From: Helicobacter pylori_CU
GTDB lineage: Bacteria > Campylobacterota > Campylobacteria > Campylobacterales > Helicobacteraceae
Length of the DNA stretch: 64,000 bases
Assembly (NCBI RefSeq): GCF_000259235.1
Contig: NC_017733.1
Coordinates: 248,001 to 312,000 of the forward strand
Reading direction: 5' to 3'
The notes under the pieces are model-generated. The model was not told the origin of the DNA, did no database searches, and worked only from the letters and a program-made list of their open reading frames with translations. Every line of letters begins with the position of its first letter. Positions within the stretch are counted from its first letter, which is position 1. The translations under genes and the position numbers were made by a program. Positions 8,798-17,983 of this stretch are shown here, piece after piece.

Positions 8798-9849
8798 TGT
8801 TCATTGTAGCGGTTTTAATGCTGGCGTTTTTAATCTTTGTCCATGAGCTAGGGCATTTTGTTATCGCTAGGATTTGTGGGGTGAAGGTAGAAGTCTTTAG
8901 CATTGGTTTTGGTAAAAAGCTCTGGTTTTTCAAGCTTTTTGGCACGCAATTCGCTCTGTCTTTGATCCCACTTGGGGGCTATGTGAAATTAAAGGGCATG
9001 GATAAAGAAGAAAAAGAAGCGAATGAGGAAAATCAAGCGGATGATAGCTACGCGCAAAAAAGCCCTTTCCAAAAGCTATGGATACTATTTGGGGGGGCGT
9101 TTTTTAATTTTCTTTTTGCGGTTTTAGTGTATTTTTTTCTGGCATTGAGCGGGGAAAAAGTCTTACTGCCAATCATTGGCAATTTAGACAATAACGCGCT
9201 AGAGGCCGGGCTGTTAAAGGGGGATAAAATCCTTTCTATCAACCATCAAAAAATAGCGAGTTTTAGAGAGATTAGAGGCATAGTGGCGCGTTCTCAAGGC
9301 GAGTTAATTTTAGAAATAGAGCGAAACAACCGGATTTTAGAAAAACGCCTAACCCCCAAAATCGTGGCGGTAATAAGCGAATCTAATGATCCTAATGAAA
9401 TGATCCGGTATAAAGCGATAGGCATCAAACCGGACATGCAAAAAACGGGCGTTGTCTCTTATTCCTTAATTCAGGCGTTCAAGCAGGCTTTGAGTCGGTT
9501 TAAAGAGAGCGTTGTTTTGATTGTGGATTCTTTAAAGCGTTTGATTATGGGGAGCGCTTCAGTTAAGGAATTGAGCGGGGTAATAGGCATTGTGGGAGCG
9601 TTAAGCCATGCCAATAGTTTGAGCATGCTTTTGTTGTTTGGGGCGTTTTTGTCTATCAATTTAGGGATTTTAAATTTATTACCCATTCCAGCGCTGGATG
9701 GGGCGCAAATGTTAGGGGTTGTTTTTAAAAACATTTTTAAGATCACTTTGCCGGCGTTTATGCAAAATGCGTTGTGGCTAGCGGGGGTGGGGTTTTTGGT
9801 TTTTATCATGTTTTTAGGGCTTTTCAATGACCTCACTCGTTTGCTATAA
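8794..9849 (+). CDS. rseP: Site-2 intramembrane metalloprotease RseP
   Basis: Inner-membrane zinc protease that cuts transmembrane substrates. HELGHF at about residues 18-23 in the first helix supplies the zinc ligands HExxH, and the second ligand motif is near NLLPIPALDGAQM close to the C-terminus. A single PDZ domain lies between (GLLKGDKILSINHQ). The length of about 350 residues is somewhat below the two-PDZ E. coli enzyme, as expected for a one-PDZ form. Two adjacent ATG codons (8794, 8797) are possible starts. Known family roles are cleavage of anti-sigma factors and of remnant signal peptides; no RseA-like partner is seen here. Confidence 0.93.
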   Translation: MMFIVAVLMLAFLIFVHELGHFVIARICGVKVEVFSIGFGKKLWFFKLFGTQFALSLIPLGGYVKLKGMDKEEKEANEENQADDSYAQKSPFQKLWILFGGAFFNFLFAVLVYFFLALSGEKVLLPIIGNLDNNALEAGLLKGDKILSINHQKIASFREIRGIVARSQGELILEIERNNRILEKRLTPKIVAVISESNDPNEMIRYKAIGIKPDMQKTGVVSYSLIQAFKQALSRFKESVVLIVDSLKRLIMGSASVKELSGVIGIVGALSHANSLSMLLLFGAFLSINLGILNLLPIPALDGAQMLGVVFKNIFKITLPAFMQNALWLAGVGFLVFIMFLGLFNDLTRLL

Positions 9850-9861
9850 AAGGGGGAGTTG

Positions 9862-11124
9862 ATGCATGTATTGAGCGTGAGTGAAATCAATGCGCAGATC
9901 AAAGCCCTTTTAGAAACGACTTTTTTGCAAGTTAGGGTTCAAGGGGAAGTGAGTAATTTGACTATCCATAAGGTGAGCGGTCATGCGTATTTTTCGCTCA
10001 AAGACAGCCAGTCAGTCATCAGATGCGTGCTGTTTAAAGGGAACGCTAACAGGCTCAAATTCGCTTTAAAAGAAGGGCAGGAAGTGGTTGTTTTTGGGGC
10101 TATTAGCGTGTATGTTCCAAGGGGGGATTATCAAATCAATTGCTTTGAAATAGAGCCTAAAGACATAGGTTCATTAACCCTAGCTTTAGAGCAATTGAAA
10201 GAAAAATTACGCCTTAAAGGCTATTTTGATGAAGCCAATAAATTGCCCAAACCGCATTTTCCTAAACGAGTGGCAGTCATCACTTCTCAAAATTCAGCCG
10301 CTTGGGCGGACATGCAAAAGATCGCTTCCAAACGATGGCCGATGTGCGAATTGGTTTGCATCAATACTCTAATGCAAGGGGAGGGCTGCGTTCAAAGCGT
10401 GGTGGAGAGCATCGCTTATGCGGATAGTTTTCATGACACAAAAAACGCTTTTGATGCGATTGTAATGGCTAGAGGTGGGGGGAGCATGGAGGATTTGTAT
10501 TCTTTCAATGATGAAAAAATCGCTGATGCTCTGTATTTGGCTAAAACTTTCAGCATGTCAGCTATTGGGCATGAGAGCGATTTTTTATTGAGCGATTTAG
10601 TGGCGGATTTAAGGGCTTCTACGCCTTCAAACGCGATGGAGATTTTGCTCCCTAATAGCGATGAATGGTTGCAAAGACTTGATGGGTTTAATGTGAAATT
10701 GCACCGCTCTTTTAAAACTTTGCTCCATCAAAAAAAGGCGCATTTAGAGCATTTAGCGGCTTCTTTAAAACGATTGAGTTTTGAAAACAAGCACCATTTA
10801 AACGCTTTAAAACTAGAGAAACTAACAATCGCTCTAGAAAATAAAACCTTAGAATTTTTACGCTTTAAAAAAACGCTTTTAGAAAAAATCTCTATTCAAA
10901 CATTGACAAGCTCTTTTTTACAAACTAAAACAGAGCGATTGAATGCACTAGAAAACGCCCTTAAACTCGCTCATGCCAATTTGAAATTACCCCAATTCGG
11001 GGCGTTGGTGAGCAAAAATCATCAAGCGATAGAATTAGAGGCATTAAAAAGGGGCGATAAAATTGAATTGAGTAATGAAAAAGCCAGAGCGAGCGCTGAA
11101 ATTTTGAGCGTGGATAGGGTGTAG
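9862..11124 (+). CDS. xseA: Exodeoxyribonuclease VII large subunit
   Basis: Large subunit of the nuclease that degrades single-stranded DNA from both ends. An OB-fold comes first (about 10-100, with VQGEVSN and GHAYFSLKD), then the catalytic domain with RVAVITSQNSAAWADM and the strongly conserved ARGGGSMEDLYSFND and SAIGHESDFLLSD, then a coiled-coil tail. Length of 420 residues is normal. AGGGGGAG ends 4 bases before the ATG at 9862; a TTG at 9859 is less favoured. It converges on the methyltransferase gene 18 bases away. The small subunit xseB is not in this window. Confidence 0.95.
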   Translation: MHVLSVSEINAQIKALLETTFLQVRVQGEVSNLTIHKVSGHAYFSLKDSQSVIRCVLFKGNANRLKFALKEGQEVVVFGAISVYVPRGDYQINCFEIEPKDIGSLTLALEQLKEKLRLKGYFDEANKLPKPHFPKRVAVITSQNSAAWADMQKIASKRWPMCELVCINTLMQGEGCVQSVVESIAYADSFHDTKNAFDAIVMARGGGSMEDLYSFNDEKIADALYLAKTFSMSAIGHESDFLLSDLVADLRASTPSNAMEILLPNSDEWLQRLDGFNVKLHRSFKTLLHQKKAHLEHLAASLKRLSFENKHHLNALKLEKLTIALENKTLEFLRFKKTLLEKISIQTLTSSFLQTKTERLNALENALKLAHANLKLPQFGALVSKNHQAIELEALKRGDKIELSNEKARASAEILSVDRV

Positions 11125-11142
11125 GGGTTTGAAAAATAAGAT

Positions 11143-12342
11143 TTAAAATACAATAGATTTTGTTTTTAAGATTTCGTATTCACTTCTTTTAATGATCTTT
11201 TCTAAACGCAATAGCATGATGTTTGAAATCGTGTTTTGATACCCCTTGTTTTTTAAAATGCTAACAGCTTGCGGGTTATTTTTAATTTTTTCTTCTTTTT
11301 GACACAAATAAAAAGACCAGTTCAAATCATAATCCTTATTAACTTCTATAACCGCTTGCGCTGTTGTCCCGCTACCTGCAAAAAAATCTAAAATAATAGA
11401 ATCTTTGGGGGTGGAGCATAGCAATAAATATTTAATCAATGCTACAGGTTTTGGCGTCTTAAAAAGCCCCTTTAAGCCTAATTTTTCTAAATCTTTTGTG
11501 CCTTGTCGGCTATAAAAATCCAACACGCTCAAACAATTATCTTGCGATTCTTTTAGGTAATATTTTTCATAAGGGCGATTATTCTTAAAAATAAGTCTAT
11601 TTTGATAATATAAATCCTTAAGCTTTTCATCGCTGCTCCACCCTCTGCTTTTTAAGGGTTCTAAAAAAAGATTGATTTCTTCTATCGCTACGCTGCGTGG
11701 GTTTGAAGGCGTGGATAAATCTTTAGCGAAATAAATTTCACCTTTTTCATCCACCAAATTATAATTTTTTAAAAAATTAAAATGTTCTTTTTGAGATAAC
11801 TCTTTGATTTGTTCTTTTAGGACAAGTTGGGCTTGAGCTTGTCCTTTTTGTCTAAAAACATTTTTAATCGTTCGCATTAAATCTTTTAATGCTTTAGCAT
11901 AAATGGGCAAAAGCGTTCGTAAGATCTTAAAACCAGGAGCGAACGCTTTATTTTTGGCGTAGCTTAAAACATACTCATGGGTAATATTGATGTGTTTAGC
12001 GTTAGACCTTGTGGCTTGTTTAGTGATAAAAGTGCCTAAAAAATTGCGCGTTCCAAAAATTTCATTGGCAATGATTTTAACTTCAGCCATTTTATTATCA
12101 TCTATAGAAATAAAAATACAACCACTTTGTTTTAACACAGCCTTTGCTAAAATCAAATGTTCTTTAATCCATTTTTCATAGTCAGCATGATCGTCTTCAT
12201 ATTCAAAATTAAAACTCTTGGTGTTATAAGGGGGGTCTATATAGATCGTTTGGATGCTTTCTTTTTCTATCCTTTTCAAACACTCCAAAGCTTCCATGAT
12301 AAAAACTTTATGCAAGATGATTTTCCCAAGAAAAACGACCAA
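11143..12342 (-). CDS. DNA adenine methyltransferase of a type II R-M system
   Basis: Modifies adenine in DNA using S-adenosylmethionine. The catalytic motif IDPPYN is at about residues 35-40 and the cofactor motif FFAGSGTT near 319, so this is the beta arrangement with the catalytic motif first. Between them lies a long target-recognition region. The TTG at 12342 lacks a binding site; TTG or ATG codons 27-45 bases further in are possible starts. The first 35 bases lie inside the gene upstream. I recall the equivalent gene of strain 26695 as M.HpyAX with target TCNNGA, but the target cannot be read from this sequence. Its partner is the PD-(D/E)XK protein just upstream. Confidence 0.9.
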   Translation of the reverse strand: MVVFLGKIILHKVFIMEALECLKRIEKESIQTIYIDPPYNTKSFNFEYEDDHADYEKWIKEHLILAKAVLKQSGCIFISIDDNKMAEVKIIANEIFGTRNFLGTFITKQATRSNAKHINITHEYVLSYAKNKAFAPGFKILRTLLPIYAKALKDLMRTIKNVFRQKGQAQAQLVLKEQIKELSQKEHFNFLKNYNLVDEKGEIYFAKDLSTPSNPRSVAIEEINLFLEPLKSRGWSSDEKLKDLYYQNRLIFKNNRPYEKYYLKESQDNCLSVLDFYSRQGTKDLEKLGLKGLFKTPKPVALIKYLLLCSTPKDSIILDFFAGSGTTAQAVIEVNKDYDLNWSFYLCQKEEKIKNNPQAVSILKNKGYQNTISNIMLLRLEKIIKRSEYEILKTKSIVF

Positions 12343-12922
12343 ATTTAAGATTAAAAAGATTGATAAGCTCTTGTTCTTTTAAATCAATGGGTTTCATTTT
12401 AAAATCAAATTCTTTGATTAATTGACTAACCCCTATCGTTTGAGTTGAACGTCTCCTTTCGTTATGACACTCTTTCACTTTTTGCTCTAAATACAATCCC
12501 ATTTCAGGGTGCTTCCCATAAACAATAAATAAAAGATTAGAAATATTATTCCACACGCCAACGGCTAAAGTCGTTTTAATATCGCAAAAAACTTTGGCTT
12601 TTTCTAAAGTGGTGTCATTAAAAGTCGCACTCCAAGTTTTACTTTGAAAAGATACTTGTTTGATTTCTAAAAATTCATCGCTTGAACTTCTTTTGGCATC
12701 AAGGCCATGCTTTTGGGTATTGATGAGCTCATAATCTAAATATAAAGCCACCATGCTGTCTCTTAATTCATTCAAAAATGAATCGTTGTCATGTTTATTG
12801 TATTTATTTTGAATTTCTTCAATTGGCTTTAGTGCTTGATAGCTTTCTGTAATGAAGTTTCTATCAATGGGTTCAAAGCACCCCTTATTAAAAAATCCTA
12901 AAGATTGATTTAAAAATTGCAT
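12308..12922 (-). CDS. Candidate PD-(D/E)XK restriction endonuclease
   Basis: A 204-residue cytoplasmic protein with no membrane segment. It contains HGLDAK and, ten residues on, EFLEIKQVSF, giving D75-x10-E86-I-K88. This is the spacing and flavour of PD-(D/E)XK nuclease active sites in many type II enzymes. It ends 35 bases inside the methyltransferase gene, so the two are translationally linked. Position, size and motif suggest the restriction partner of that methyltransferase. The family was not otherwise recognised, and it could be an inactive remnant. The ATG at 12922 has no strong Shine-Dalgarno sequence. Confidence 0.6.
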   Translation of the reverse strand: MQFLNQSLGFFNKGCFEPIDRNFITESYQALKPIEEIQNKYNKHDNDSFLNELRDSMVALYLDYELINTQKHGLDAKRSSSDEFLEIKQVSFQSKTWSATFNDTTLEKAKVFCDIKTTLAVGVWNNISNLLFIVYGKHPEMGLYLEQKVKECHNERRRSTQTIGVSQLIKEFDFKMKPIDLKEQELINLFNLKFGRFSWENHLA

Positions 12923-13025
12923 GTCTAGCCCTTTGATTAAATTCTTTCAATATTATTTTAGTGAAAATATATGATTCATTAGCAATACTTTTAAGCAGAA
13001 TATCTAAAATTTAAATTTCATTTTT

Positions 13026-13031
13026 ATTATA
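13026..13031 (-). promoter_or_regulatory. Candidate -10 box for the minus-strand R-M pair
   Basis: TATAAT on the minus strand at 13031-13026; a second one lies at 13057-13052. They would give leaders of about 95-125 bases before the endonuclease ATG at 12922. No convincing -35 is visible. Confidence 0.4.
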
Positions 13032-13071
13032 GCTTGTTTCAAACGCCAGCCATTATAAAAAAGTTTTGTAT

Positions 13072-13077
13072 TATAAT
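13072..13077 (+). promoter_or_regulatory. Candidate -10 box for the plus-strand R-M pair
   Basis: TATAAT at 13072-13077, giving a start near 13084. This is so close to the TTG at 13092 that a later start codon with a binding site (TTG at 13110, after TTAAGG) may be the real one. With the two minus-strand boxes nearby, the 169-base gap between the R-M systems is a compact divergent promoter region. Confidence 0.5.
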
Positions 13078-13091
13078 TTGATGGATTCCTG

Positions 13092-13799
13092 TTGATTAAG
13101 GTGTTTGGATTGGGTTTAGCCGATATTATTTTAGAGCGTTTTAAAGATTTTATGAGAGAACAACCTGAGCCTTACAAGTTTTTACAGGTTTTTTATGTGC
13201 AAGAAAAAGAACGCTTCTTAAACCATAAAATGAACGATTATATCAAGCAAAATAAAAGCAAGGAAGAGGCTAGTATTTTGGCCAGACAAGGCTTTGTGAG
13301 CACTATGGGAAGAGCGTTAGAAAAAATCATAGAACTTTTATTAAAAGATTTCTGTATTAAAAACAATGTCAAAATGACGAACGATAAAATCTTAAGGGCT
13401 AAGCGCATTAATGGCGAGCTGGATAGAGTCAAACGGGCTTTATTGGTGCATTTTGGAGGCTATAGCGTTTTGCCAGATATTATTCTTTATCAAACCAACA
13501 AGGATAATGTCAAAATCCTAGCGATTTTATCGGTAAAAAATTCGTTTAGAGAGCGTTTCACAGAAACGCCTTATTGGAAATTAAAGCTTTTGCAATCGCC
13601 TATAACTTCTCACATTAAAGTTTTCATGATAACACCGGATAACGATGATGAAATCAGTTTTAAAGACAAGCCTAAAAAGGCTAGGATCGTTATGGAGCAT
13701 GAATTAGACGGCCTTTATTTAGCCAAAAGCCATTTTGATCAAAGCTCTAAAATTAAGGGCATAGAAAATTTGTTAGAAGATTTAAAAAGGCTTTTATGA
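13092..13799 (+). CDS. Type II restriction endonuclease, BsaWI/Cfr10I-like
   Basis: A protein of 229-235 residues depending on start. The TTG at 13092 has no binding site; the TTG at 13110 follows AAGG by 8 bases and may be the true start. It has LPDIILY (P128, D129) followed by ILSVKNSFRERF (S147, K149, E154, E158). A PD...SxK...E order, in which the acidic residue of (D/E)xK is swapped for serine with a glutamate further on, is known from enzymes of the Cfr10I/NgoMIV and BsaWI groups. It overlaps the methyltransferase behind it by 4 bases (ATGA), which supports a restriction role. The DNA target is not readable. Confidence 0.72.
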   Translation: MIKVFGLGLADIILERFKDFMREQPEPYKFLQVFYVQEKERFLNHKMNDYIKQNKSKEEASILARQGFVSTMGRALEKIIELLLKDFCIKNNVKMTNDKILRAKRINGELDRVKRALLVHFGGYSVLPDIILYQTNKDNVKILAILSVKNSFRERFTETPYWKLKLLQSPITSHIKVFMITPDNDDEISFKDKPKKARIVMEHELDGLYLAKSHFDQSSKIKGIENLLEDLKRLL

Positions 13800-14554
13800 A
13801 ACCTTATTTCAGTTTGGAAAAATTGGATTTATACCATGGCGATGCGAGCGTTTTAGAGACTTTTGAAAAAGGTTTTTATGATTTGTGCGTTACTTCACCG
13901 CCCTATAATTTGAGTATTGAATACCAAGGGAGTGATGATTTTAGGGCTTATGATGATTATTTGAATTGGTGTAAAAATTGGCTTAAAAATTGTTATTTTT
14001 GGGGTAAGGAACAGGCGAGATTGTGCTTGAATGTCCCTTTAGATACGAATAAACATGGCAAGCAAAGTTTGGGGGCAGATATTATTGCAGTGGCTAAAGA
14101 ATGCGGTTGGAAATACCAAAATACGATCATTTGGAATGAAAGCAATATCTCAAGACGCACCGCTTGGGGGAGTTGGCTGCAAGCTAGTGCTCCCTATGCG
14201 ATTGCTCCTGTGGAATTGATTGTTGTTTTTTATAAAAACGAATACAAACGAAAAAAACAAACTTCTACGATGAGTAGAGAGGAATTTTTGCTCTACACTA
14301 ATGGGCTATGGAATTTTAGCGGAAAGTCTAAAAAACGCTTAAAACACCCAGCCCCATTCCCAAGGGAATTACCCAGGTGTTGCATCCAATTGTTTTCTTT
14401 TTTGGAAGACACGATTTTTGATCCTTTTAGCGGATCTGGAACGACTATTTTAGAGGCCAACGCCTTAGGGCGTTTTAGCGTGGGTTTAGAGATTGAAAAA
14501 GAATATTGCGAGTTGTCTAAAAAGCGTATTTTAGAGAGTTTGTCGTTAGTGTGA
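13796..14554 (+). CDS. DNA methyltransferase (SPPY type) of a second type II R-M system
   Basis: A 252-residue methyltransferase with LYHGDA near the N-terminus, the catalytic TSPPYN at about 33-38 and the cofactor motif DPFSGSGTT at about 209-217, giving the beta order. SPPY occurs in both N4-cytosine and N6-adenine enzymes, so the modified base is not certain; older H. pylori annotation likens it to the HpaI methylase. It is coupled by a 4-base overlap to the endonuclease-like gene before it. All main motifs look intact. Confidence 0.88.
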   Translation: MKPYFSLEKLDLYHGDASVLETFEKGFYDLCVTSPPYNLSIEYQGSDDFRAYDDYLNWCKNWLKNCYFWGKEQARLCLNVPLDTNKHGKQSLGADIIAVAKECGWKYQNTIIWNESNISRRTAWGSWLQASAPYAIAPVELIVVFYKNEYKRKKQTSTMSREEFLLYTNGLWNFSGKSKKRLKHPAPFPRELPRCCIQLFSFLEDTIFDPFSGSGTTILEANALGRFSVGLEIEKEYCELSKKRILESLSLV

Positions 14555-14626
14555 GCGTTTTAAAAACCTTTGAGGGTTAAAATAGTGTAAAATAGTAAAA
14601 ATTTTAAAACTCAAAAAGGATTGATA

Positions 14627-17197
14627 ATGAATTTATTTGAAAAAATGACTGACCAATTGCATGAGACTTTAGACAGCGCGCTCGCTTTAGCCTTACACCA
14701 TAAAAACGCTGAAGTAACGCCCTTGCACATGCTTTTTGTCATGCTCAATAACTCCCAAGGCATCCTCATTCAAGCCTTACAAAAAATGCCTGTGGATATT
14801 GAAGCTTTAAAACTTAGCGTTCAAAGCGAGCTGAATAAGTTCGCTAAAGTTTCACAAATCAGCAAGCAAAATATCCAATTAAACCAAACTCTAATCCAAA
14901 GTTTAGAAAACGCTCAAGGTTTGATGGCTAAAAGGGGCGATTCTTTCATCGCTACCGATGTGTATCTTTTGGCGAATATGAGCCTTTTTGAAAGCGTTCT
15001 AAAGCCTTATTTAGACACTAAGGAATTGCAAAAAACTTTAGAATCTTTGAGAAAAGGCAGGACTATCCAGGATAAAAACGATGATTCCAATTTGGAAAGT
15101 TTAGAAAAATTTGGCATTGATTTGACGCAAAAAGCCTTAGAAAATAAGCTGGATCCCGTGATCGGGAGGGATGAAGAAATTATTCGCATGATGCAAATTT
15201 TGATCAGAAAAACAAAAAATAACCCTATTTTACTGGGCGAGCCTGGAGTGGGGAAAACGGCGGTTGTGGAAGGGCTAGCCCAACGCATTGTGAATAAGGA
15301 AGTGCCTAAAACGCTTTTAAACAAACGGGTTGTCGCTTTAGATTTAAGCTTATTGGTGGCTGGAGCGAAATACAGAGGCGAGTTTGAAGAGCGCCTGAAA
15401 AAGGTGATTGAAGAAGTTAAAAAAAGCGCGAATGTGATTTTATTCATTGATGAAATCCACACGATTGTGGGGGCTGGGGCTAGTGAGGGGGGCATGGATG
15501 CGGCTAATATTTTAAAGCCTGCGCTCGCTAGGGGGGAATTGCACACGATTGGAGCGACCACTCTAAAAGAATACCGCAAGTATTTTGAAAAAGACATGGC
15601 GTTACAAAGGCGTTTCCAACCCATTTTACTCAATGAGCCTAGCATCAATGAAGCTTTACAGATCTTAAGGGGGTTAAAAGAAACTTTAGAAACGCACCAT
15701 AATATCACCATCAATGACTCCGCGCTCATAGCGAGCGCTAAACTCTCTAGCCGTTATATCACCGATAGGTTTTTACCCGATAAAGCGATTGATTTGATTG
15801 ATGAGGGGGCGGCCCAATTAAAAATGCAAATGGAATCAGAACCGGCCAAACTTTCTAGCGTGAAGCGCTCCATTCAAAGACTAGAAATGGAAAAACAAGC
15901 CTTTGAAATGGAAAACAAAGAGAGCAACCATAAACGCATGCAAGAAATCCTTAAAGAATTGAGCGATTTGAAAGAAGAAAAAATCCAATTAGAAGCGCAA
16001 TTTGAAAACGAGAAAGAAGTGTTTAAGGAAATTTCACGCTTGAAAATGGAAATGGAAAGCTTGAAAAAAGAGGCTGAGAGGTTTAAACGCAATGGGGATT
16101 ACCAGCAAGCGGGTGAAATTGAATACTCTAAAATCCCTGAAAACAAAAAGAAAGAAGAAGAATTGCAGCATAAATGGGAAGCGATGCAACAAAACGGGGC
16201 GTTATTGCAAAACGCTTTAACCGAAAACAACATCGCTGAGATCGTGAGCCAATGGACGCATATCCCGGTCCAAAAAATGCTCCAAAGCGAAAAAAATAGG
16301 GTTTTAAACATTGAAAGCGAATTGCAAAAAAGAGTGGTGGGGCAAGAAAAAGCAATCAAAGCGATCGCTAAAGCGATTAAAAGGAATAAGGCCGGGCTTA
16401 GCGATAGCAATAAACCCATAGGGAGTTTCCTCTTTTTAGGGCCAACAGGCGTGGGTAAAACCGAGAGCGCTAAAGCCTTGGCGCAATTCTTGTTTGATAG
16501 CGATAAAAATCTTATACGAATTGACATGAGCGAATATATGGAAAAGCACGCCATAAGCCGTCTTATTGGGGCCGCTCCTGGGTATGTGGGCTATGAAGAA
16601 GGCGGGCAATTGACCGAAGCGGTGCGCAGAAAGCCTTATAGCGTGGTGCTGTTAGATGAAGTGGAAAAAGCCCATCCGGATGTGTTTAACCTCTTGTTGC
16701 AAGTTTTAGATGAGGGGCATTTAACCGATAGTAAGGGCGTGAGGGTGGATTTCAAAAACACGATTTTGATTTTAACCAGCAATGTGGCTAGCGGCACGCT
16801 TTTAGAAGAGGATTTGAGTGAAGCCGATAAACAAAAAGCGATTAAAGAGAGCTTGAGGCAATTTTTCAAGCCGGAATTTTTAAACCGCCTAGATGAAATC
16901 ATCTCCTTTAACGCCCTAGATAGTCATGCCATTATCAATATCGTGGGGATACTCTTTGAAAACATTCAAAAAAAAGCGCTTGAAAGGGGCATTAATATAA
17001 CCCTAGACGAAAAAGCAAAAGAATTGATCGCAGAAGCGGGATTTGACAGATTTTATGGTGCTAGGCCCTTAAAGCGCGCGCTCTATGAAATGGTAGAAGA
17101 CAAGCTCGCTGAACTCATTTTAGAAGATAAAATTAAAGAGAATGACAGCGTGGCGTTTGTGGTAGAAAATAACGAGATTGTGCCTAAGATTAAGTGA
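14627..17197 (+). CDS. clpB: ClpB disaggregase
   Basis: Hexameric AAA+ chaperone that pulls proteins out of aggregates together with DnaK. In order: N-terminal repeat domain (1-145), first AAA+ module with GEPGVGKTA near 202, a long coiled-coil middle domain (about 400-520, rich in E, K, L), second AAA+ module with GPTGVGKTE near 603, and the C-terminal domain with GARPLKRAL. The ATG at 14627 is chosen because AAAAAGGA ends 6 bases before it; a TTG at 14621 is too close. At 856 residues it has the normal ClpB length, and the middle domain distinguishes it from ClpA and ClpC. Confidence 0.97.
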   Translation: MNLFEKMTDQLHETLDSALALALHHKNAEVTPLHMLFVMLNNSQGILIQALQKMPVDIEALKLSVQSELNKFAKVSQISKQNIQLNQTLIQSLENAQGLMAKRGDSFIATDVYLLANMSLFESVLKPYLDTKELQKTLESLRKGRTIQDKNDDSNLESLEKFGIDLTQKALENKLDPVIGRDEEIIRMMQILIRKTKNNPILLGEPGVGKTAVVEGLAQRIVNKEVPKTLLNKRVVALDLSLLVAGAKYRGEFEERLKKVIEEVKKSANVILFIDEIHTIVGAGASEGGMDAANILKPALARGELHTIGATTLKEYRKYFEKDMALQRRFQPILLNEPSINEALQILRGLKETLETHHNITINDSALIASAKLSSRYITDRFLPDKAIDLIDEGAAQLKMQMESEPAKLSSVKRSIQRLEMEKQAFEMENKESNHKRMQEILKELSDLKEEKIQLEAQFENEKEVFKEISRLKMEMESLKKEAERFKRNGDYQQAGEIEYSKIPENKKKEEELQHKWEAMQQNGALLQNALTENNIAEIVSQWTHIPVQKMLQSEKNRVLNIESELQKRVVGQEKAIKAIAKAIKRNKAGLSDSNKPIGSFLFLGPTGVGKTESAKALAQFLFDSDKNLIRIDMSEYMEKHAISRLIGAAPGYVGYEEGGQLTEAVRRKPYSVVLLDEVEKAHPDVFNLLLQVLDEGHLTDSKGVRVDFKNTILILTSNVASGTLLEEDLSEADKQKAIKESLRQFFKPEFLNRLDEIISFNALDSHAIINIVGILFENIQKKALERGINITLDEKAKELIAEAGFDRFYGARPLKRALYEMVEDKLAELILEDKIKENDSVAFVVENNEIVPKIK

Positions 17198-17254
17198 GGT
17201 TTTGTTATTCTAAAAAAAGATAAGAAATGATTATTTTTAAAAAAGGATTGAATG

Positions 17255-17974
17255 ATGTTTGATAACACGCTTGTTAATCTCTTTGACACAGCACCTCTTT
17301 TAACTTCGCTTTTAGCCGGGATTTTAACTTTTTTAAGCCCTTGCGTGTTGCCTTTGATCCCGGCGTATATGTCTTATATTTCTCAAATTTCTTTAGAGGA
17401 TATTAAAGATGGTAAGGCTAAAAGGGTTTCGGTTTTTTTAAAATCCTTGATGTTTGTGGTAGGGTTTTCGCTCGTGTTTTTGGGCGTGGGCATGTCTATG
17501 GCCAAGCTTATCCATAGCTTTTCGTTTTCCTGGGTGAATTATATCGCTGGGGGGATTGTGATTCTTTTTGGTTTGCATTTTTTGGGCGTGTTCCGTTTTG
17601 CATTTTTGTATAAAACTCAAAGCGTTCGTTTGGCGAGCAAATCTAATAGCATGCAACGCTTTTACCCCTTTCTTTTGGGCATGAGTTTCGCTTTGGGTTG
17701 GACGCCATGCATCGGGCCGATATTCACTTCCATAGTGATCATGAGCGCGAGTAAGGACGCTTATGGCTTAATCCTTATGGTGGTGTTTGTAATGGGCTTG
17801 GCGATCCCTTTTTTATTGGTGGCTTTAATGCTAGAAAGAGCGCTTTTGTTTTTAAGATCCTTAAAGAAATACAACCGTGCGATTGAAATCGTTTCAGGGT
17901 TGGTGCTTGTTTTAATGGGAATATTGATCATGACAAATTCTTTAGAAAGCCTGACTAACTTCTTGCAAAATTAG
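17255..17974 (+). CDS. ccdA: CcdA-type thiol-disulfide membrane transporter
   Basis: Inner-membrane protein of 239 residues with six predicted helices that carries reducing power from cytoplasmic thioredoxin to the periplasm, mainly for cytochrome c maturation. The two functional cysteines are in LSPCVLP (helix 1) and GWTPCIGP (helix 4). It lacks the periplasmic domains of full-length DsbD, so it is the short CcdA form. AAAAGGA lies 7 bases before the second of two ATG codons (17252, 17255), so 17255 is preferred. The next gene starts 9 bases after the stop. Confidence 0.92.
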   Translation: MFDNTLVNLFDTAPLLTSLLAGILTFLSPCVLPLIPAYMSYISQISLEDIKDGKAKRVSVFLKSLMFVVGFSLVFLGVGMSMAKLIHSFSFSWVNYIAGGIVILFGLHFLGVFRFAFLYKTQSVRLASKSNSMQRFYPFLLGMSFALGWTPCIGPIFTSIVIMSASKDAYGLILMVVFVMGLAIPFLLVALMLERALLFLRSLKKYNRAIEIVSGLVLVLMGILIMTNSLESLTNFLQN

Positions 17975-17983
17975 GAGGGTTTG

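Noticed and set aside
15007..15729. A 240-codon minus-strand frame inside clpB
   Set aside because: Fully inside a conserved gene and rich in serine, phenylalanine and leucine as expected for antisense of AAA+ coding sequence.
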